From: Aquabacterium sp.
GTDB lineage: Bacteria; Pseudomonadota; Gammaproteobacteria; Burkholderiales; Burkholderiaceae_C
NCBI RefSeq assembly: GCF_029946005.1
Contig: NZ_JAQSDR010000002.1
Coordinates: 310,001-374,000 of the forward strand
Direction: 5' to 3'
DNA length: 64,000 bases
Numbering within the stretch: the stretch's first letter is position 1; each line of letters opens with the position of its first letter. Shown one piece after another: positions 1-14,581 of this stretch. A model generated the notes under the pieces. It was given only the letters and a program-made list of their open reading frames with translations. It had not been told where the DNA came from and searched no databases. Position numbers and translations under genes: made by a program.

Positions 1-1
1 C

Positions 2-82
2 CCATTGGCCGTGCGCGTGGGCACCAGCACCTTCGCCATGCGCACCCTCGAATCCTCCCTGATCGAAGTCGTCCACGCCTGA
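2..82 (+). CDS. feoA: FeoA family protein, 3' end only
   Basis: The last 26 codons of a reading frame that enters from outside the window. The tail reads PLAVRVGTSTFAMRTLE, typical of the C-terminal SH3-like beta barrel of FeoA, the small cytoplasmic partner of the ferrous iron transporter FeoB. The stop lies 23 bp before the feoB start, as expected for a feoAB operon. The identification leans partly on this adjacency because only the end is visible. Confidence 0.8.
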   Translation, partial: PLAVRVGTSTFAMRTLESSLIEVVHA

Positions 83-105
83 CTTTCCGAACCGGCAGTT
101 CCGTC

Positions 106-2010
106 ATGTCTGATGCGGCCTTCGCGCCTGTCCCCGCCTCCGCTTTACCCGCCCCGCTGATTGCCTTGGTGGGCAATCCCAATTGTGGCAAGACTGCGCT
201 GTTCAACCGGCTGACGGGTGCTCGGCAAAAGGTCGGCAACTACGCGGGTGTGACGGTGGAGCGCAAGGAGGGCCAGTTCGTGTCGCCCGCAGGCCAGGTC
301 TGGCGAGTGCTCGATTTGCCCGGCGCCTACAGCCTGCTGCCCACCACCCCTGACGAAGCCATCACCCGCGACGTGATCGCCGGCACCCGCGCCGGTGAAG
401 CCAGCCCGGTGGGCCTGGTCTGCGTGGTCGATGCCACCAACCTGCGCCTGAACCTGCGCATGGTGCTGGAGCTGCAATCGCTGGACGCGCCCATGGTGCT
501 GGTCATCAACATGATGGACCTGGCCCGCAAGCGCGGCATCCACATTGACGTGGCCAAACTGCAAGACGAGTTGGGCGTGCCCGTGATCGAAGCCGTGGCC
601 GTGAAGGCCGGGGGCGAGCAAGCCTTGCTGGCGCAATTGGACCGGCTTGACTGGACCAGGCTGCCGGGCCAACCTGCCGTCCGGCCCATGGAGCGCATCG
701 CCGCCATCCCGGTTGAGGCCACCCACCAGCGCGTGAGCGAGTTGCTGTCGCGGTGCGTGGTGACGCCCGCCACCGGCCCCAGCCTGACCACCCGGATCGA
801 CCAGTACGCACTGCATCCCGTGCTTGGCCCGGTGATCCTGGCCGTGTTGATGTTCCTGGTCTTCCAGGCCGTGTTCAGCTGGGCCGCCGCCCCCATGGAG
901 CTCATCGACACGTCCATGGGCGCGCTGGGCGAATGGGTGGGCACGCAGATGGGCGAAGGCATGCTGCGCGGGCTGCTGGTGGACGGCATCATCAGCGGCG
1001 CCGGTGGCGTGCTGGTGTTCCTGCCGCAGATCCTGATCCTGTTCTTCTTCATCCTGGCACTGGAAGACTCCGGCTACCTGCCCCGGGCCGCCTTTTTGCT
1101 CGACCGGGTGATGGGCAGCGTCGGCCTGTCGGGCCGCGCCTTCATCCCGCTGCTGTCCAGTTTTGCCTGCGCCATCCCCGGGATCATGGCCACGCGCACC
1201 ATCGCCAATCCGCGCGACCGCCTGGTGACCATCCTGATCGCGCCTTTGATGACCTGCTCGGCCCGCTTGCCGGTGTACGCCTTGCTCATCGCCGCCTTCA
1301 TCCCCAGCCAGACCGTGGGCGGCATCTTCAACCTGCAAGGCCTGGTGCTGTTTGCCCTGTACGCGGCAGGCATCCTGGCAGGCCTGTTCGTGGCGCTGGT
1401 GCTCAAACTGTTCATGCGCCAGTCGCACGCGCAGCCCTTGCTGATGGAGCTGCCCGACTACCACTGGCCTCACTTGCGCAACCTGGCGCTGGGTTTGTGG
1501 GAACGCGCGCAGATTTTTGTCACCCGCGTGGGCACCATCATCCTGGCCTTGATGGTCATCCTGTGGTTTTTGTCGACCTACCCGGCCCCGCCGCTGGACG
1601 CCACCGGCCCTGCCATCGAGTACAGCTTGGCAGGCATGGCCGGTCGCGCGCTGCAGGTGATTTTTGAGCCGATTGGTTTCAACTGGCAGATCTGCATTGC
1701 GCTGGTGCCCGGCATGGCCGCGCGTGAAGTGGCGGTCAGCGCCCTGGGCACGGTGTACGCCATGTCGCAAACGGGCGATGCCCTGACCGGCGCGCTGACC
1801 ACGGTGATCGGGCAAGCCTGGTCCCTGCCCACCGCCTTGTCCCTGATGACCTGGTTCGTGTTCGCGCCGCAATGCCTGTCCACCGTGATCGTGGTCAAGC
1901 GGGAAACCAATGGCTGGACCGTGCCCCTGGCCATGACGGCCTACCTGTTCGCACTGGCCTATGCCGCTTGCTGGGTGGTTTACCGCCTGGCCCTGGCCTG
2001 GGGCGCTTGA
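106..2010 (+). CDS. feoB: Ferrous iron transport protein B (FeoB)
   Basis: Inner-membrane GTPase-coupled Fe(II) transporter, 634 residues. The N-terminal G domain shows the G1 P-loop GNPNCGKT at residues 23-30, the switch I motif GVTVE, the G3 motif DLPGAYSL and the G4 motif NMMD. A helical spacer follows, then a membrane region with the conserved Gate-type segments (for example the CAIPGIMATRT stretch). At 634 residues it is shorter than the roughly 750-770 of many gammaproteobacterial FeoBs, mainly through a short C-terminal end, which is common in Betaproteobacteria. It follows feoA and precedes a small membrane protein by 2 bp, so the three are probably cotranscribed. The ATG start leaves the P-loop at the usual distance from the N-terminus. 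Confidence 0.97.
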   Translation: MSDAAFAPVPASALPAPLIALVGNPNCGKTALFNRLTGARQKVGNYAGVTVERKEGQFVSPAGQVWRVLDLPGAYSLLPTTPDEAITRDVIAGTRAGEASPVGLVCVVDATNLRLNLRMVLELQSLDAPMVLVINMMDLARKRGIHIDVAKLQDELGVPVIEAVAVKAGGEQALLAQLDRLDWTRLPGQPAVRPMERIAAIPVEATHQRVSELLSRCVVTPATGPSLTTRIDQYALHPVLGPVILAVLMFLVFQAVFSWAAAPMELIDTSMGALGEWVGTQMGEGMLRGLLVDGIISGAGGVLVFLPQILILFFFILALEDSGYLPRAAFLLDRVMGSVGLSGRAFIPLLSSFACAIPGIMATRTIANPRDRLVTILIAPLMTCSARLPVYALLIAAFIPSQTVGGIFNLQGLVLFALYAAGILAGLFVALVLKLFMRQSHAQPLLMELPDYHWPHLRNLALGLWERAQIFVTRVGTIILALMVILWFLSTYPAPPLDATGPAIEYSLAGMAGRALQVIFEPIGFNWQICIALVPGMAAREVAVSALGTVYAMSQTGDALTGALTTVIGQAWSLPTALSLMTWFVFAPQCLSTVIVVKRETNGWTVPLAMTAYLFALAYAACWVVYRLALAWGA

Positions 2011-2012
2011 GC

Positions 2013-2249
2013 ATGAACGGCAGCCCGCTCTGGCAAGAGTTGGTGGCGATGAGCATCGTGCTCACGGCGGTGGCCTACCTGGGCCGACGCTGGTGGCCCG
2101 CCTTGGCCTCATTGCTGGGCTTGAAAACCGCGCCTGCGGCCGCCAAAGCGGCCTGCGGTCAGGCCAGCGGCGCTTGCCAACAATGCGGCTCTTCAGGCGC
2201 CACGCCTCATCGAGATCACCGCATCACGGTCGTGCGGTCGCGCAAATAG
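2013..2249 (+). CDS. Small Cys-rich membrane protein after FeoB (DUF6587-like)
   Basis: A 78-residue protein starting 2 bp after the feoB stop. It has one hydrophobic segment (about residues 10-35) followed by a short soluble tail with three cysteines at 48, 55 and 58 (C-x6-C-x2-C) and a His/Arg-rich end. Short membrane proteins with a cysteine cluster are often found directly after feoB in Betaproteobacteria and occupy the position of FeoC, but this one is not a recognisable winged-helix FeoC. The tight spacing supports a role with FeoB. Iron binding by the cysteines is inference only. Confidence 0.7.
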   Translation: MNGSPLWQELVAMSIVLTAVAYLGRRWWPALASLLGLKTAPAAAKAACGQASGACQQCGSSGATPHRDHRITVVRSRK

Positions 2250-2307
2250 CCACAGAGTGCGCATGACAACCCCTTGCCTCAGGGGTGTGCACCCCTCGCA
2301 AAGGGGG

Positions 2308-2336
2308 TGACGCCACGACAAAGCGGGCCCTACACT
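2308..2336 (+). promoter_or_regulatory. Possible sigma-70 promoter
   Basis: A -35-like GTGACG (2308-2313) and a -10-like TACACT (2331-2336) are separated by 17 bp, about 40 bp before the start of a small predicted secreted peptide. Each hexamer matches four of six consensus positions. Found by eye and weak on its own. Confidence 0.3.
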
Positions 2337-2374
2337 TGGTGCCACAACTTAACATCAGGTCTTCTACCAATCCT

Positions 2375-2569
2375 ATGCGTCCTTTGTTTGCCATCGCACC
2401 ACTGGCTCTGGCGTTCGTCCTCCTCGGACCGACCACGACCGAAGCCTCGTCCGCCGCCAGCCCCTCGCTGGTCGCGAAGGTGTGGCACCTGGTGTTTGAC
2501 CGCGAGGGCACCCCTGCCCAGGTCAAACCCGCCGACAACCTGACCACCACCGCGACCCTGGCCCCGTAA
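2375..2569 (+). CDS. Small predicted secreted protein, unknown function
   Basis: Predicted 64-residue product starting MRPLFAIAPLALAFVLL, which reads as a signal peptide with likely cleavage after an Ala-rich segment near residue 20. The mature part would be only about 40 residues, including the segment VWHLVFDREG. A longer form starting upstream is possible, but this ATG places the hydrophobic segment at the N-terminus. It lies between feoB and the thiC riboswitch with its own possible promoter. I recognise no family. A chance open frame cannot be excluded. Confidence 0.4.
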   Translation: MRPLFAIAPLALAFVLLGPTTTEASSAASPSLVAKVWHLVFDREGTPAQVKPADNLTTTATLAP

Positions 2570-2595
2570 GCCGACTAGGCACTACACTAGCCACT

Positions 2596-4722
<2,127 letters not shown>

Positions 4723-4746
4723 GCAGGCACCAGCACCGTGCAAAGC

Positions 4747-5799
4747 ATGAACATCGGCATCGCGGGAGCGGGCCTGCTGGGCCGACTGGTCGCCTGGAGC
4801 CTGGCACACGCGGGCCACCGTGTCAGCGTTTTCGATCCGTCAAGCGGCCCTGCGCCGCGTTTTGACGGGCAAGGCGCGGCAGGCTTCACGGCGGCGGGCA
4901 TGCTCAGCCCCACGGCCGAGCGCGAGACCGCCGATGCCGACCTGGCCCAACGTGGCTGGCAGTCCATCGACCGCTGGCAAGCCATCACTGATCGGCTCAG
5001 CCAGGCCCAGCCAAGCCTGCCCAGGCTGTTTGAACGGCAAGGCAGCTTGCTGGTGGCCCATGGCAGCGACCAGGGCGCCGCACGCCGCGTGCTGGCCCGT
5101 TTGGTGGATGACGTTGACCCGGGCGCGGCGGCACAACCCCAGGTTCTGGACGCCGCAACCCTCACCCAGCTTGAGCCCTCGTTGCACAGCACCATGGGCC
5201 GCCTTCACGCCTGGATGCTGGCGGGCGAGGCCCACATCGACACGGTGCGTACCTTGCAGCACTTGCACGACGATGCCCCTGACGTGCAATGGCACTGGGC
5301 GCAGCCTGTGCAGCACATCCAGGCGGGCCAATTGGACGGCCGCCCGTATGACTGGGTGTTCGACCTGCGGGGCGTGGGCGCCAAGGCCAGCTGTGCAGTG
5401 CGCGGTGTGCGCGGCGAGATCGTCTGGCTGCACGCCCCCGGCCTGGGCTTGAAGCGCCCGGTGCGCCTGCTGCACCCGCGTCACCGCGTCTACGTCGTGC
5501 CCCGGCCCGGCGATGTGGTGCTGGTGGGTGCCAGCGAGATCGAAACCGAAGACCGCTCACCCATGTCACTGCGCAGCGCAGTCGAATTGATGGCCGCTGC
5601 CCACAGCGTGCTGCCCGCCCTGGCTGAAAGCCGCATCATTCGCATGGACACCAACCTGCGCCCGGCCCTGCCCGACCACCGGCCCGAGTGCCATGTCGAG
5701 CCCGGCTTGGTGCGCATCAATGGGCTGTACCGCCACGGGTGGTTGTTGGGCCCCTCTCTGGTGGACGAGGCCCTGGGCCAAACTGGATTGCTGACATGA
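4747..5799 (+). CDS. thiO: FAD-dependent glycine oxidase ThiO
   Basis: A 350-residue D-amino-acid-oxidase-fold protein that would oxidise glycine to the imine used for the thiazole ring of thiamine in aerobes. The N-terminus has the FAD Rossmann motif GAGLLG (residues 7-12), and the C-terminal region carries the family pattern ending in [11 protein letters not shown]. The ATG at 4747 is preferred to a GTG three codons upstream. It follows thiC by 24 bp and overlaps thiS by 4 bp, and with ThiS and ThiG next door a thiamine role is far more likely than general amino acid catabolism. Confidence 0.93.
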   Translation: MNIGIAGAGLLGRLVAWSLAHAGHRVSVFDPSSGPAPRFDGQGAAGFTAAGMLSPTAERETADADLAQRGWQSIDRWQAITDRLSQAQPSLPRLFERQGSLLVAHGSDQGAARRVLARLVDDVDPGAAAQPQVLDAATLTQLEPSLHSTMGRLHAWMLAGEAHIDTVRTLQHLHDDAPDVQWHWAQPVQHIQAGQLDGRPYDWVFDLRGVGAKASCAVRGVRGEIVWLHAPGLGLKRPVRLLHPRHRVYVVPRPGDVVLVGASEIETEDRSPMSLRSAVELMAAAHSVLPALAESRIIRMDTNLRPALPDHRPECHVEPGLVRINGLYRHGWLLGPSLVDEALGQTGLLT

Positions 5800-6017
5800 C
5801 CCACATCACCGTGCACACCGACCAAGGCGCCCAGCAATTGCCCACAGGCAGCACCGTGGCCGATCTGCTGGACCGCCTGAATCAGGCCAGAGCCCTGGAC
5901 GACCACGCCGTGGCCACCGCCGTCAACGGCGAGTTCGTGCCGCGCAGCGAACGCGCACAACACACCTTGCAAGACGGCGACGCGGTGCTGTGTTTCAGCG
6001 CCATCACAGGAGGCTAA
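5796..6017 (+). CDS. thiS: Sulfur carrier protein ThiS
   Basis: A 73-residue beta-grasp (ubiquitin-like) protein ending in the required Gly-Gly (AITGG), which is adenylated and thiocarboxylated to donate sulfur to the thiazole ring. Its ATG overlaps the thiO stop as ATGA and its stop lies 2 bp before thiG, indicating translational coupling. The activating enzyme ThiF is not in this block and must be encoded elsewhere. Confidence 0.95.
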   Translation: MTHITVHTDQGAQQLPTGSTVADLLDRLNQARALDDHAVATAVNGEFVPRSERAQHTLQDGDAVLCFSAITGG

Positions 6018-6019
6018 GG

Positions 6020-6817
6020 ATGGAACCCTGGCACATCGGCAACACGCCACTCACCAGCCGCTTCCTGCTGGGCACGGCCGGTTACCCGTCGCCGCAAGTC
6101 TTGCGCGACGCCATCATCGCCAGCGGCAGCCAGGTGCTGACCCTGGGCCTCAAGCGCACGCTGGCCGTGCCTGGTGGCGGCGACAACGGTTTCGTCGACA
6201 TCATCCGCACCACCGCGCGCGAACAAGGCGCCCACTTGCTGCCCAACACCGCCGGTTGCCGCAGCGCCCGCGAGGCCATCACCCTGGCCCACATGGCGCG
6301 CGAGCTGCTGGGCACGCACTGGGTCAAGCTCGAAGTGGTGGGTGACGAACAGACCTTGCAGCCCGATCCTTTTGAACTGGTCGATGCCGCGCGCCAACTG
6401 GTCAGCGATGGTTTCGAGGTGCTGCCCTATTGCACGGACGACCTGGTGACCTGCCAGCGCCTGGTCGATGCGGGCTGCCGCGTCTTGATGCCCTGGGGCG
6501 CCCCCATTGGCTCGGGCCTGGGCCTGCTCAACCCCTGGGCCTTGCGGACCCTGCGCGCGCGCCTGCCCAACACCACCTTGATCGTCGATGCGGGCCTGGG
6601 CGCGCCGTCGCACGCCACCGCGGCCATGGAGCTCGGTGTAGACGCCGTGCTGCTGAACTCGGCCGTGTCGCAATCGGGCGACCCGGTGCGCATGGCCACG
6701 GCCTTTCGCCACGCGGTCCAGGCGGGGCGCACCGGCTTTGAAGCGGGCTTGATGCCCACCAGCGACGTGGCCGTGGCCACCACACCGGTGGGCGGCCAAC
6801 CTTTCCTGCTCTTGTGA
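6020..6817 (+). CDS. thiG: Thiazole synthase ThiG
   Basis: A 265-residue TIM-barrel enzyme that condenses deoxyxylulose phosphate, dehydroglycine and ThiS-thiocarboxylate into the thiazole phosphate. Conserved segments include the N-terminal [12 protein letters not shown], a lysine in WVKLEVVGD (K103) that fits the Schiff-base lysine of the family, and the phosphate-binding [11 protein letters not shown] loop. The ATG lies 7 bp after an AGGAGG-like site that spans the thiS stop. The stop overlaps the next gene start as TGATG. Confidence 0.97.
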   Translation: MEPWHIGNTPLTSRFLLGTAGYPSPQVLRDAIIASGSQVLTLGLKRTLAVPGGGDNGFVDIIRTTAREQGAHLLPNTAGCRSAREAITLAHMARELLGTHWVKLEVVGDEQTLQPDPFELVDAARQLVSDGFEVLPYCTDDLVTCQRLVDAGCRVLMPWGAPIGSGLGLLNPWALRTLRARLPNTTLIVDAGLGAPSHATAAMELGVDAVLLNSAVSQSGDPVRMATAFRHAVQAGRTGFEAGLMPTSDVAVATTPVGGQPFLLL

Positions 6818-8469
6818 TGCCCGCAACGACACCCCCCCCCATCATCTGGAGCATCGCTGGCCATGACAGCAGCGGCGGCGCCGGGCTGAGCGCCGACCAG
6901 CGCGCCGCCGACGCCCTGGGGGTGCACCTGTGCCCCGTCGTCGCGGCCATCACCGCGCAAAACTCGCAAGGCGTGCAGGCCGTGTTCCCCGTGGACGCCA
7001 GCACCCTGGAAGCCCAGCTTGCCGCGCTGGCGCTGGACCTGCCGCCCCGCGCCATCAAGACCGGCCTGCTGGGCACCGTGGCCGCCATCAAAGCGGTGGC
7101 ACGCTGGGTGGATCACCTGCGCGCCGCCACACCGCCAGGCGTCGATCCGCATCGGCAACTGGCTTTGGTCATCGACCCGGTGCTGGGCGCCTCGGCCGGT
7201 GGGGCCGCCTTTGCCGACCCCCAGGTGCTGAGCGCCTACCGCAAGCTGCTGATCCCCCGCGCCACGGTGATCACGCCCAACCGCGTGGAAGCGGCGCGTT
7301 TGCTGGCCTGGCCCCAAGCCAGCCATGACATCGACCAAGCCTTGGTGCCCGAGATGGCGCGCCAGCTTCAAGCCATCGGGGCGCGCGGCGTCGTCATCAC
7401 CGGGGGGGATGCCCCAAGCACCCTCAAGGCCGCCGCAGCGCCCATGGCCCAAGCGGTCGACTGGCTGCAGACCCCACATGCCGCGGGCTGGTTGACGGCG
7501 CCCCGCATCGACACGCGCCACACGCATGGCACCGGCTGCACCTTCGCCAGCGGCGTGGCCGCTGCGCTGGCCCTGGGCCATGTCGAGGCCGATGCCGTCG
7601 TGCTGGCCAAGATGCTCACGCACCACGCCTTGAGCCAAGGCCATGGCGCCGGTCAAGGCGCGGGACCGGTCATGGCAGGCCCGGGCTTCGCCCAAGGCCC
7701 GCGCCATGCCGGGGCGCCGCTGCCTTGGCTGGGCCTGGACGAGCAGTTGCCGTGGGCCTTGCAAGGCACGCGCTTCGCCCCCTTCCACGCCCCGCCCGAA
7801 GGCCTGTACGGCATCGTCGACAGCGCCGAACGCATCAAGGATGGCGTGAGCAGCGGCTTGCGACTGCTGCAGTTGCGCCGAAAGACCAAAGACGCTGAGC
7901 TGGCCAAGCAATTGGCCACCAGCCTGGACACCTGCGCCTCGGCCCAGGCCAGCCTGTTCGTCAACGACCATTGGCGCGAAGCCCTGGCCTTGAACGCTGG
8001 TGCCGATGCGCCACTGGGCATCCACCTGGGTCAGGAAGACCTGCTGTCCTTGAGCCCGCCCGACCAGGCCCTGCTGCGTCAGCACAGCGCCCGACTGCAG
8101 TTGGGCCTCAGCTCGCACAGCCTGTGGGAGCTGGCCCGCGCTGCCGGTTGCGGCGCCAGCCTGATCGCGTGCGGACCGGTCCTGCCCACCACCACCAAGG
8201 AGATGCCATGGCAAGCGCAAGGGCACGACAACCTGCGCTGGTGGGTGGCCCACAGCCCCGTGCCCGTGGTCGCCATCGGGGGCCTGCTGAGCCCGGATGA
8301 TGTCCGTGAAGCGGCCAATTGCGGCCCCGCCGCTGTCTGTGTGGTGCGCGGCCTGGGCAGCACCTTGTCCCAAACGCAAGCCGCCCTGCCTGCTTTTCAA
8401 AACGCGGTGCTCAGCGGGCGCGCCGGGCTGCAGGATGGCCCGGTGCCGCTGCCGCACCCGGTGCTTTAG
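6817..8469 (+). CDS. thiDE: Bifunctional HMP(-P) kinase / thiamine phosphate synthase (ThiD-ThiE fusion)
   Basis: A 550-residue fusion. Residues 1 to about 270 are ThiD (ribokinase fold), with the substrate loop GHDSSGGAG at 15-23 and the anion-hole motif HGTGC near 237-241. It would phosphorylate hydroxymethylpyrimidine to the pyrophosphate. From about residue 329 (GLYGIVDS) to the end is ThiE, with QLRRK near 352, FVNDHW, GIHLGQEDL, GPVLPTTTK and VVAIGGLL, which joins pyrimidine and thiazole to form thiamine phosphate. About 55 poorly conserved residues link the halves. The ATG overlaps the thiG stop by one base. It ends the operon, 4 bp from the stop of the convergent thiolase gene. Confidence 0.95.
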   Translation: MPATTPPPIIWSIAGHDSSGGAGLSADQRAADALGVHLCPVVAAITAQNSQGVQAVFPVDASTLEAQLAALALDLPPRAIKTGLLGTVAAIKAVARWVDHLRAATPPGVDPHRQLALVIDPVLGASAGGAAFADPQVLSAYRKLLIPRATVITPNRVEAARLLAWPQASHDIDQALVPEMARQLQAIGARGVVITGGDAPSTLKAAAAPMAQAVDWLQTPHAAGWLTAPRIDTRHTHGTGCTFASGVAAALALGHVEADAVVLAKMLTHHALSQGHGAGQGAGPVMAGPGFAQGPRHAGAPLPWLGLDEQLPWALQGTRFAPFHAPPEGLYGIVDSAERIKDGVSSGLRLLQLRRKTKDAELAKQLATSLDTCASAQASLFVNDHWREALALNAGADAPLGIHLGQEDLLSLSPPDQALLRQHSARLQLGLSSHSLWELARAAGCGASLIACGPVLPTTTKEMPWQAQGHDNLRWWVAHSPVPVVAIGGLLSPDDVREAANCGPAAVCVVRGLGSTLSQTQAALPAFQNAVLSGRAGLQDGPVPLPHPVL

Positions 8470-8473
8470 GCGC

Positions 8474-9679
8474 TCACACCCGCTCCAGCACCACCGCGAT
8501 GCCCTGCCCCACCCCAATGCACATGGTGACCAGGGCGTAGCGCCCGCCAATGCGGTGCAACTGGTTCACCGCCGTCAAGGCCAGCCGCGCCCCCGAGGCC
8601 CCCAGTGGGTGCCCCAAGGCAATGGCGCCGCCATTCGGATTCACGCGCGGATCCGCGTCGTGCAGGCCCCACTGGCGCATCACCGCCAAGCCCTGTGCGG
8701 CAAAGGCCTCGTTCAACTCGATCACGTCCATCTGATCGATCGTCATGCCCAGGCGGGCCAGCAGCTTGAGCGATGCGGGCGCGGGCCCAATGCCCATGAT
8801 GCGCGGTGGCACACCCGCCACGCCCATCCCCACGATGCGCGCCAGCGGCGTCAACCGGTGTTCGCGCGCGGCCACTTCGGAAGCCACCAGCAAGGCACAA
8901 GCGCCATCGTTGATGCCTGAGGCATTGCCCGCCGTCACGGTGCCCTCGGGCGTGACCACGCCCTTGAGCCTGGCCAGCGATTCGAGCGTGGTCTCGCGCG
9001 GGTGCTCGTCTTTCGACACCAAAACCGCCTCGCCCTTTTTCTGCGCGATGCTCACGGGCGTGATCTCGGTGTCAAAGAAGCCCGCCAGTTGAGCGGCCAC
9101 GGCCTTGCGCTGCGAGGCCAGTGCGAACAGATCCTGGTCCTCTCGGCCCACGGCGAATTCGCGGGCCACGTTCTCGGCGGTCTCGGGCATCGAATCAATG
9201 CCGTGCTGGGCCTTCATCAAGGGGTTCACGAAACGCCAGCCAATGGTGGTGTCAAACGTGGTCACGTTGCGGCTGAAAGCGCTGTCGGCCTTGGCCGTCA
9301 CGAAAGGCGCGCGGCTCATGCTCTCCACACCTCCGGCGATCATCAGGTGGGCCTCACCCGAGCGGATGGCGCGTGCGGCCGTGCCCAGGGCGTCCAGGCC
9401 CGAACCGCACAGACGGTTGATGGTGGCACCTGGCACGTCCATGGGCAAACCGGCCAGCAAGGCCGCCATGCGGGCGACATTGCGGTTGTCTTCGCCCGCC
9501 TGGTTGGCGCAACCGTAGAGCACGTCGTCGATCAGGGCCGGGTCCAGGCTGGGGTGGCGCGCCAGCAAGGCCCGCAAGGGCGCGGCCGCCAGGTCGTCGG
9601 TGCGCACCGAAGACAAGGCCCCGCCGTAGCGGCCGAAAGGCGTGCGCAGGCCATCGCAGATGAAAGCGTCGTTCCGCAT
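8474..9679 (-). CDS. pcaF: Thiolase, probably 3-oxoadipyl-CoA thiolase
   Basis: A 401-residue thiolase-superfamily enzyme with the nucleophile C91 in NRLCGSG, H357 in [10 protein letters not shown] and the second catalytic cysteine C387 in CIGVGQG. The sequence is especially like the beta-ketoadipate pathway enzyme PcaF/PaaJ, for example the segments [24 protein letters not shown] and FVNPLMKAQ. That subfamily cleaves 3-oxoadipyl-CoA to succinyl-CoA and acetyl-CoA. No other pca genes are nearby, so a more general 3-ketoacyl-CoA thiolase role stays possible. The DUF1857 gene starts upstream with an 11-bp gap, suggesting one transcript. Confidence 0.88.
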   Translation of the reverse strand: MRNDAFICDGLRTPFGRYGGALSSVRTDDLAAAPLRALLARHPSLDPALIDDVLYGCANQAGEDNRNVARMAALLAGLPMDVPGATINRLCGSGLDALGTAARAIRSGEAHLMIAGGVESMSRAPFVTAKADSAFSRNVTTFDTTIGWRFVNPLMKAQHGIDSMPETAENVAREFAVGREDQDLFALASQRKAVAAQLAGFFDTEITPVSIAQKKGEAVLVSKDEHPRETTLESLARLKGVVTPEGTVTAGNASGINDGACALLVASEVAAREHRLTPLARIVGMGVAGVPPRIMGIGPAPASLKLLARLGMTIDQMDVIELNEAFAAQGLAVMRQWGLHDADPRVNPNGGAIALGHPLGASGARLALTAVNQLHRIGGRYALVTMCIGVGQGIAVVLERV

Positions 9680-9690
9680 GGTTCGGTCTC

Positions 9691-10161
9691 CTACAGGCCT
9701 TCGTCAGACAACCACTGGCGCAGGGTGCGCACCATGTCGCGGTCGTTGTGCAGCCAGGCGTTGTGGCGGTAGTCGTTGAAATACGCTTCTTCGGCCGACA
9801 ACTCGCTGACGCTTTCGTACACAAAGCGCAGCAACATCTGGCCGGGCTGGGGCTCTTCGATCGTGATCGTCAGGCGGATGGGGGTGGTGTCGCCGTGCGG
9901 CTCGGGCGTGAATTCCAGCTTCTGAAAAGCGTCGGCCTGCACCTCGTCCTTCATGGCGTTGGCACCGAAATTCACGGTGCGCTGGATCACGCCGGGCTCA
10001 AGCTCGCGCCAGTCGCAGCTGTCGGGCCCCAGGGGAAAGCGCTGCGGCGTGTGCACACGGGCCATCAGGCCGCGCCACAGTTGCTCGCGCGTGAAGGGTG
10101 GCACCACCGTCTGGACGGCCGTGCTGGCGGCATTGATCTCGATCAGGTGTTCAAAACGCAT
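9691..10161 (-). CDS. DUF1857 / AtaL-like SRPBCC family protein
   Basis: A 156-residue protein with the pattern of a START/SRPBCC-like fold (N-terminal strand, LWRGLMARV helix and an acidic C-terminal region), matching DUF1857 proteins related to AtaL. The biochemical function is unknown; such folds often bind hydrophobic ligands. It is the first gene of a two-gene unit with the thiolase and is divergent from bioB. Confidence 0.7.
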   Translation of the reverse strand: MRFEHLIEINAASTAVQTVVPPFTREQLWRGLMARVHTPQRFPLGPDSCDWRELEPGVIQRTVNFGANAMKDEVQADAFQKLEFTPEPHGDTTPIRLTITIEEPQPGQMLLRFVYESVSELSAEEAYFNDYRHNAWLHNDRDMVRTLRQWLSDEGL

Positions 10162-10276
10162 GGCCTGAGCTTATCGCAACAGCGATCCTGGGCTGCATGC
10201 CGATCTGACGCAAAGGTCACCCGCGTCAACCCCCGCCCGTGGCCGAATTCCAGGGCAGGCCCCTCTGGCGAGTCGC

Positions 10277-10306
10277 TTGGCGCTCCCCCGGTGTCTGGCC
10301 TACACT
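10277..10306 (+). promoter_or_regulatory. Possible sigma-70 promoter of bioB
   Basis: TTGGCG (10277-10282) and TACACT (10301-10306) are 18 bp apart and lie about 50 bp before the bioB start. Each hexamer matches four of six consensus positions. A visual call. Confidence 0.35.
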
Positions 10307-10354
10307 GGGGCCTGTTTTGACCGTTTCAGCACTGCTTTGTCCGCAGTCCAGCCC

Positions 10355-11446
10355 ATGCCTTCCAGCCTACTCGCCAGCCCTTCGCCCACCCAGACCACCC
10401 CGCAGACGGTTCAATGGCTGCCCAAGGCCGCGCTGAACGCCCATGGTTGCGGCGGCGACTGCACCACGCCGGAAGACGACACCGGCGCCCGCTGGCCCCG
10501 CGCCGAGGTGCTGGCCCTGTTCAACCTGCCCTTCAATGACCTGATGTGGCAAGCCCAGCAGGTTCACCGCCAGCATTGGGATGCCAACGAGGTCGAACAC
10601 GCCACCTTGCTGTCGGTCAAGACCGGCGGCTGCGAAGAAGACTGCGGCTATTGCCCGCAAGCGGCCCGCTACGACACCGGCGTCAAGGCCAGCAAGCTGA
10701 TGTCGCCCGAGCAAGTGCGCGAAGCCGTGGTGGCCGCCAAAGAAGCTGGCGCCAGCCGCTTCTGCATGGGCGCCGCCTGGCGCGCCCCCAAAGACCGCGA
10801 CATCGAGAAAGTGGCCGAGCTGATCGGCGTGATCAAGCAAGAAGGCCTAGAGGCCTGCTGCACCCTGGGCATGCTGACCGAACCGCAAGCCCAGTCGCTC
10901 AAGAACGCCGGCCTGGATTACTACAACCACAACCTGGACACCGCGCCCGAGCTGTACGGCGACATCATCACCACGCGCGACCAGCAAGACCGCCTGGACA
11001 CGCTCTCGCACGTGCGATCGGCCAGCATCAAAGTGTGCAGCGGCGGCATCGTGGGCATGGGCGAAACGCGCGAAGGCCGCGCCGGGCTGATCGCCCAATT
11101 GGCCAACCTGCCCACGCACCCCGAATCCGTGCCCATCAACGACCTGGTGCGCGTGCCCGGCACGCCCTTGGCCGACACCCCACCGCTGGATCCACTGGAG
11201 TTCGTGCGCACCATCGCCGTCGCACGCATCACCATGCCCACGGCGCGCGTGCGCCTGTCGGCCGGGCGCCAGCAGATGAGCGAGGCCGTGCAGGCCATGT
11301 GCTTCCTGGCGGGCGCCAACTCCATCTTCTATGGCGACAAGCTGCTGACCACGGGCAACCCAGAGGTCGAACGCGACCGCGCCCTGCTGAGCAAGCTGGG
11401 TTTGCGCAGCGGCAAGGCCGTCACGGCGCGCATCGAAGCGGTCTGA
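10355..11446 (+). CDS. bioB: Biotin synthase BioB
   Basis: Radical-SAM enzyme, 363 residues, inserting sulfur into dethiobiotin. The SAM-cluster motif C-x3-C-x2-C is C93, C97 and C100 ([10 protein letters not shown]), and the second-cluster region with [14 protein letters not shown] and the C-terminal SAGRQQM segment are present. The N-terminal extension of about 40 residues before the conserved core is longer than in E. coli but common in Burkholderiales. The start is the ATG after the candidate promoter; an in-frame upstream start at 10277 would overlap that promoter. No other bio genes are adjacent. Its product would serve the biotinylated carboxylase encoded at 18940-22254. Confidence 0.97.
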   Translation: MPSSLLASPSPTQTTPQTVQWLPKAALNAHGCGGDCTTPEDDTGARWPRAEVLALFNLPFNDLMWQAQQVHRQHWDANEVEHATLLSVKTGGCEEDCGYCPQAARYDTGVKASKLMSPEQVREAVVAAKEAGASRFCMGAAWRAPKDRDIEKVAELIGVIKQEGLEACCTLGMLTEPQAQSLKNAGLDYYNHNLDTAPELYGDIITTRDQQDRLDTLSHVRSASIKVCSGGIVGMGETREGRAGLIAQLANLPTHPESVPINDLVRVPGTPLADTPPLDPLEFVRTIAVARITMPTARVRLSAGRQQMSEAVQAMCFLAGANSIFYGDKLLTTGNPEVERDRALLSKLGLRSGKAVTARIEAV

Positions 11447-11559
11447 TCGCTGGAAATCCCGGGGTGACCCGGGCGCCACACTGCATCGAAGTTTCATGCA
11501 CGGCCTTGAACGCCGCACCATAATCACCCGAACCCTCGGGGGGGTGCAGGAGCGCATTG

Positions 11560-14482
<2,923 letters not shown>

Positions 14483-14581
14483 TCCCTGGTGATGTCGGCG
14501 GCGGGGCCATCGTGAGGGTGCTTCTTCGGGTGAGCGCGGGGCGAGGGCTGGGGCGGTCTCCGTCAGGGCTTCGGCTTGGTG

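Noticed and set aside
145-1872. A 575-codon open frame on the minus strand opposite feoB
   Set aside because: Composition is Gly/Gln/His/Ala-rich with no family features, and feoB on the other strand has clear motifs. This is a high-GC antisense frame.
6427-8550. A 707-codon open frame on the minus strand opposite thiG and thiDE
   Set aside because: No recognisable domain and covered by well-supported genes; high-GC antisense frame.
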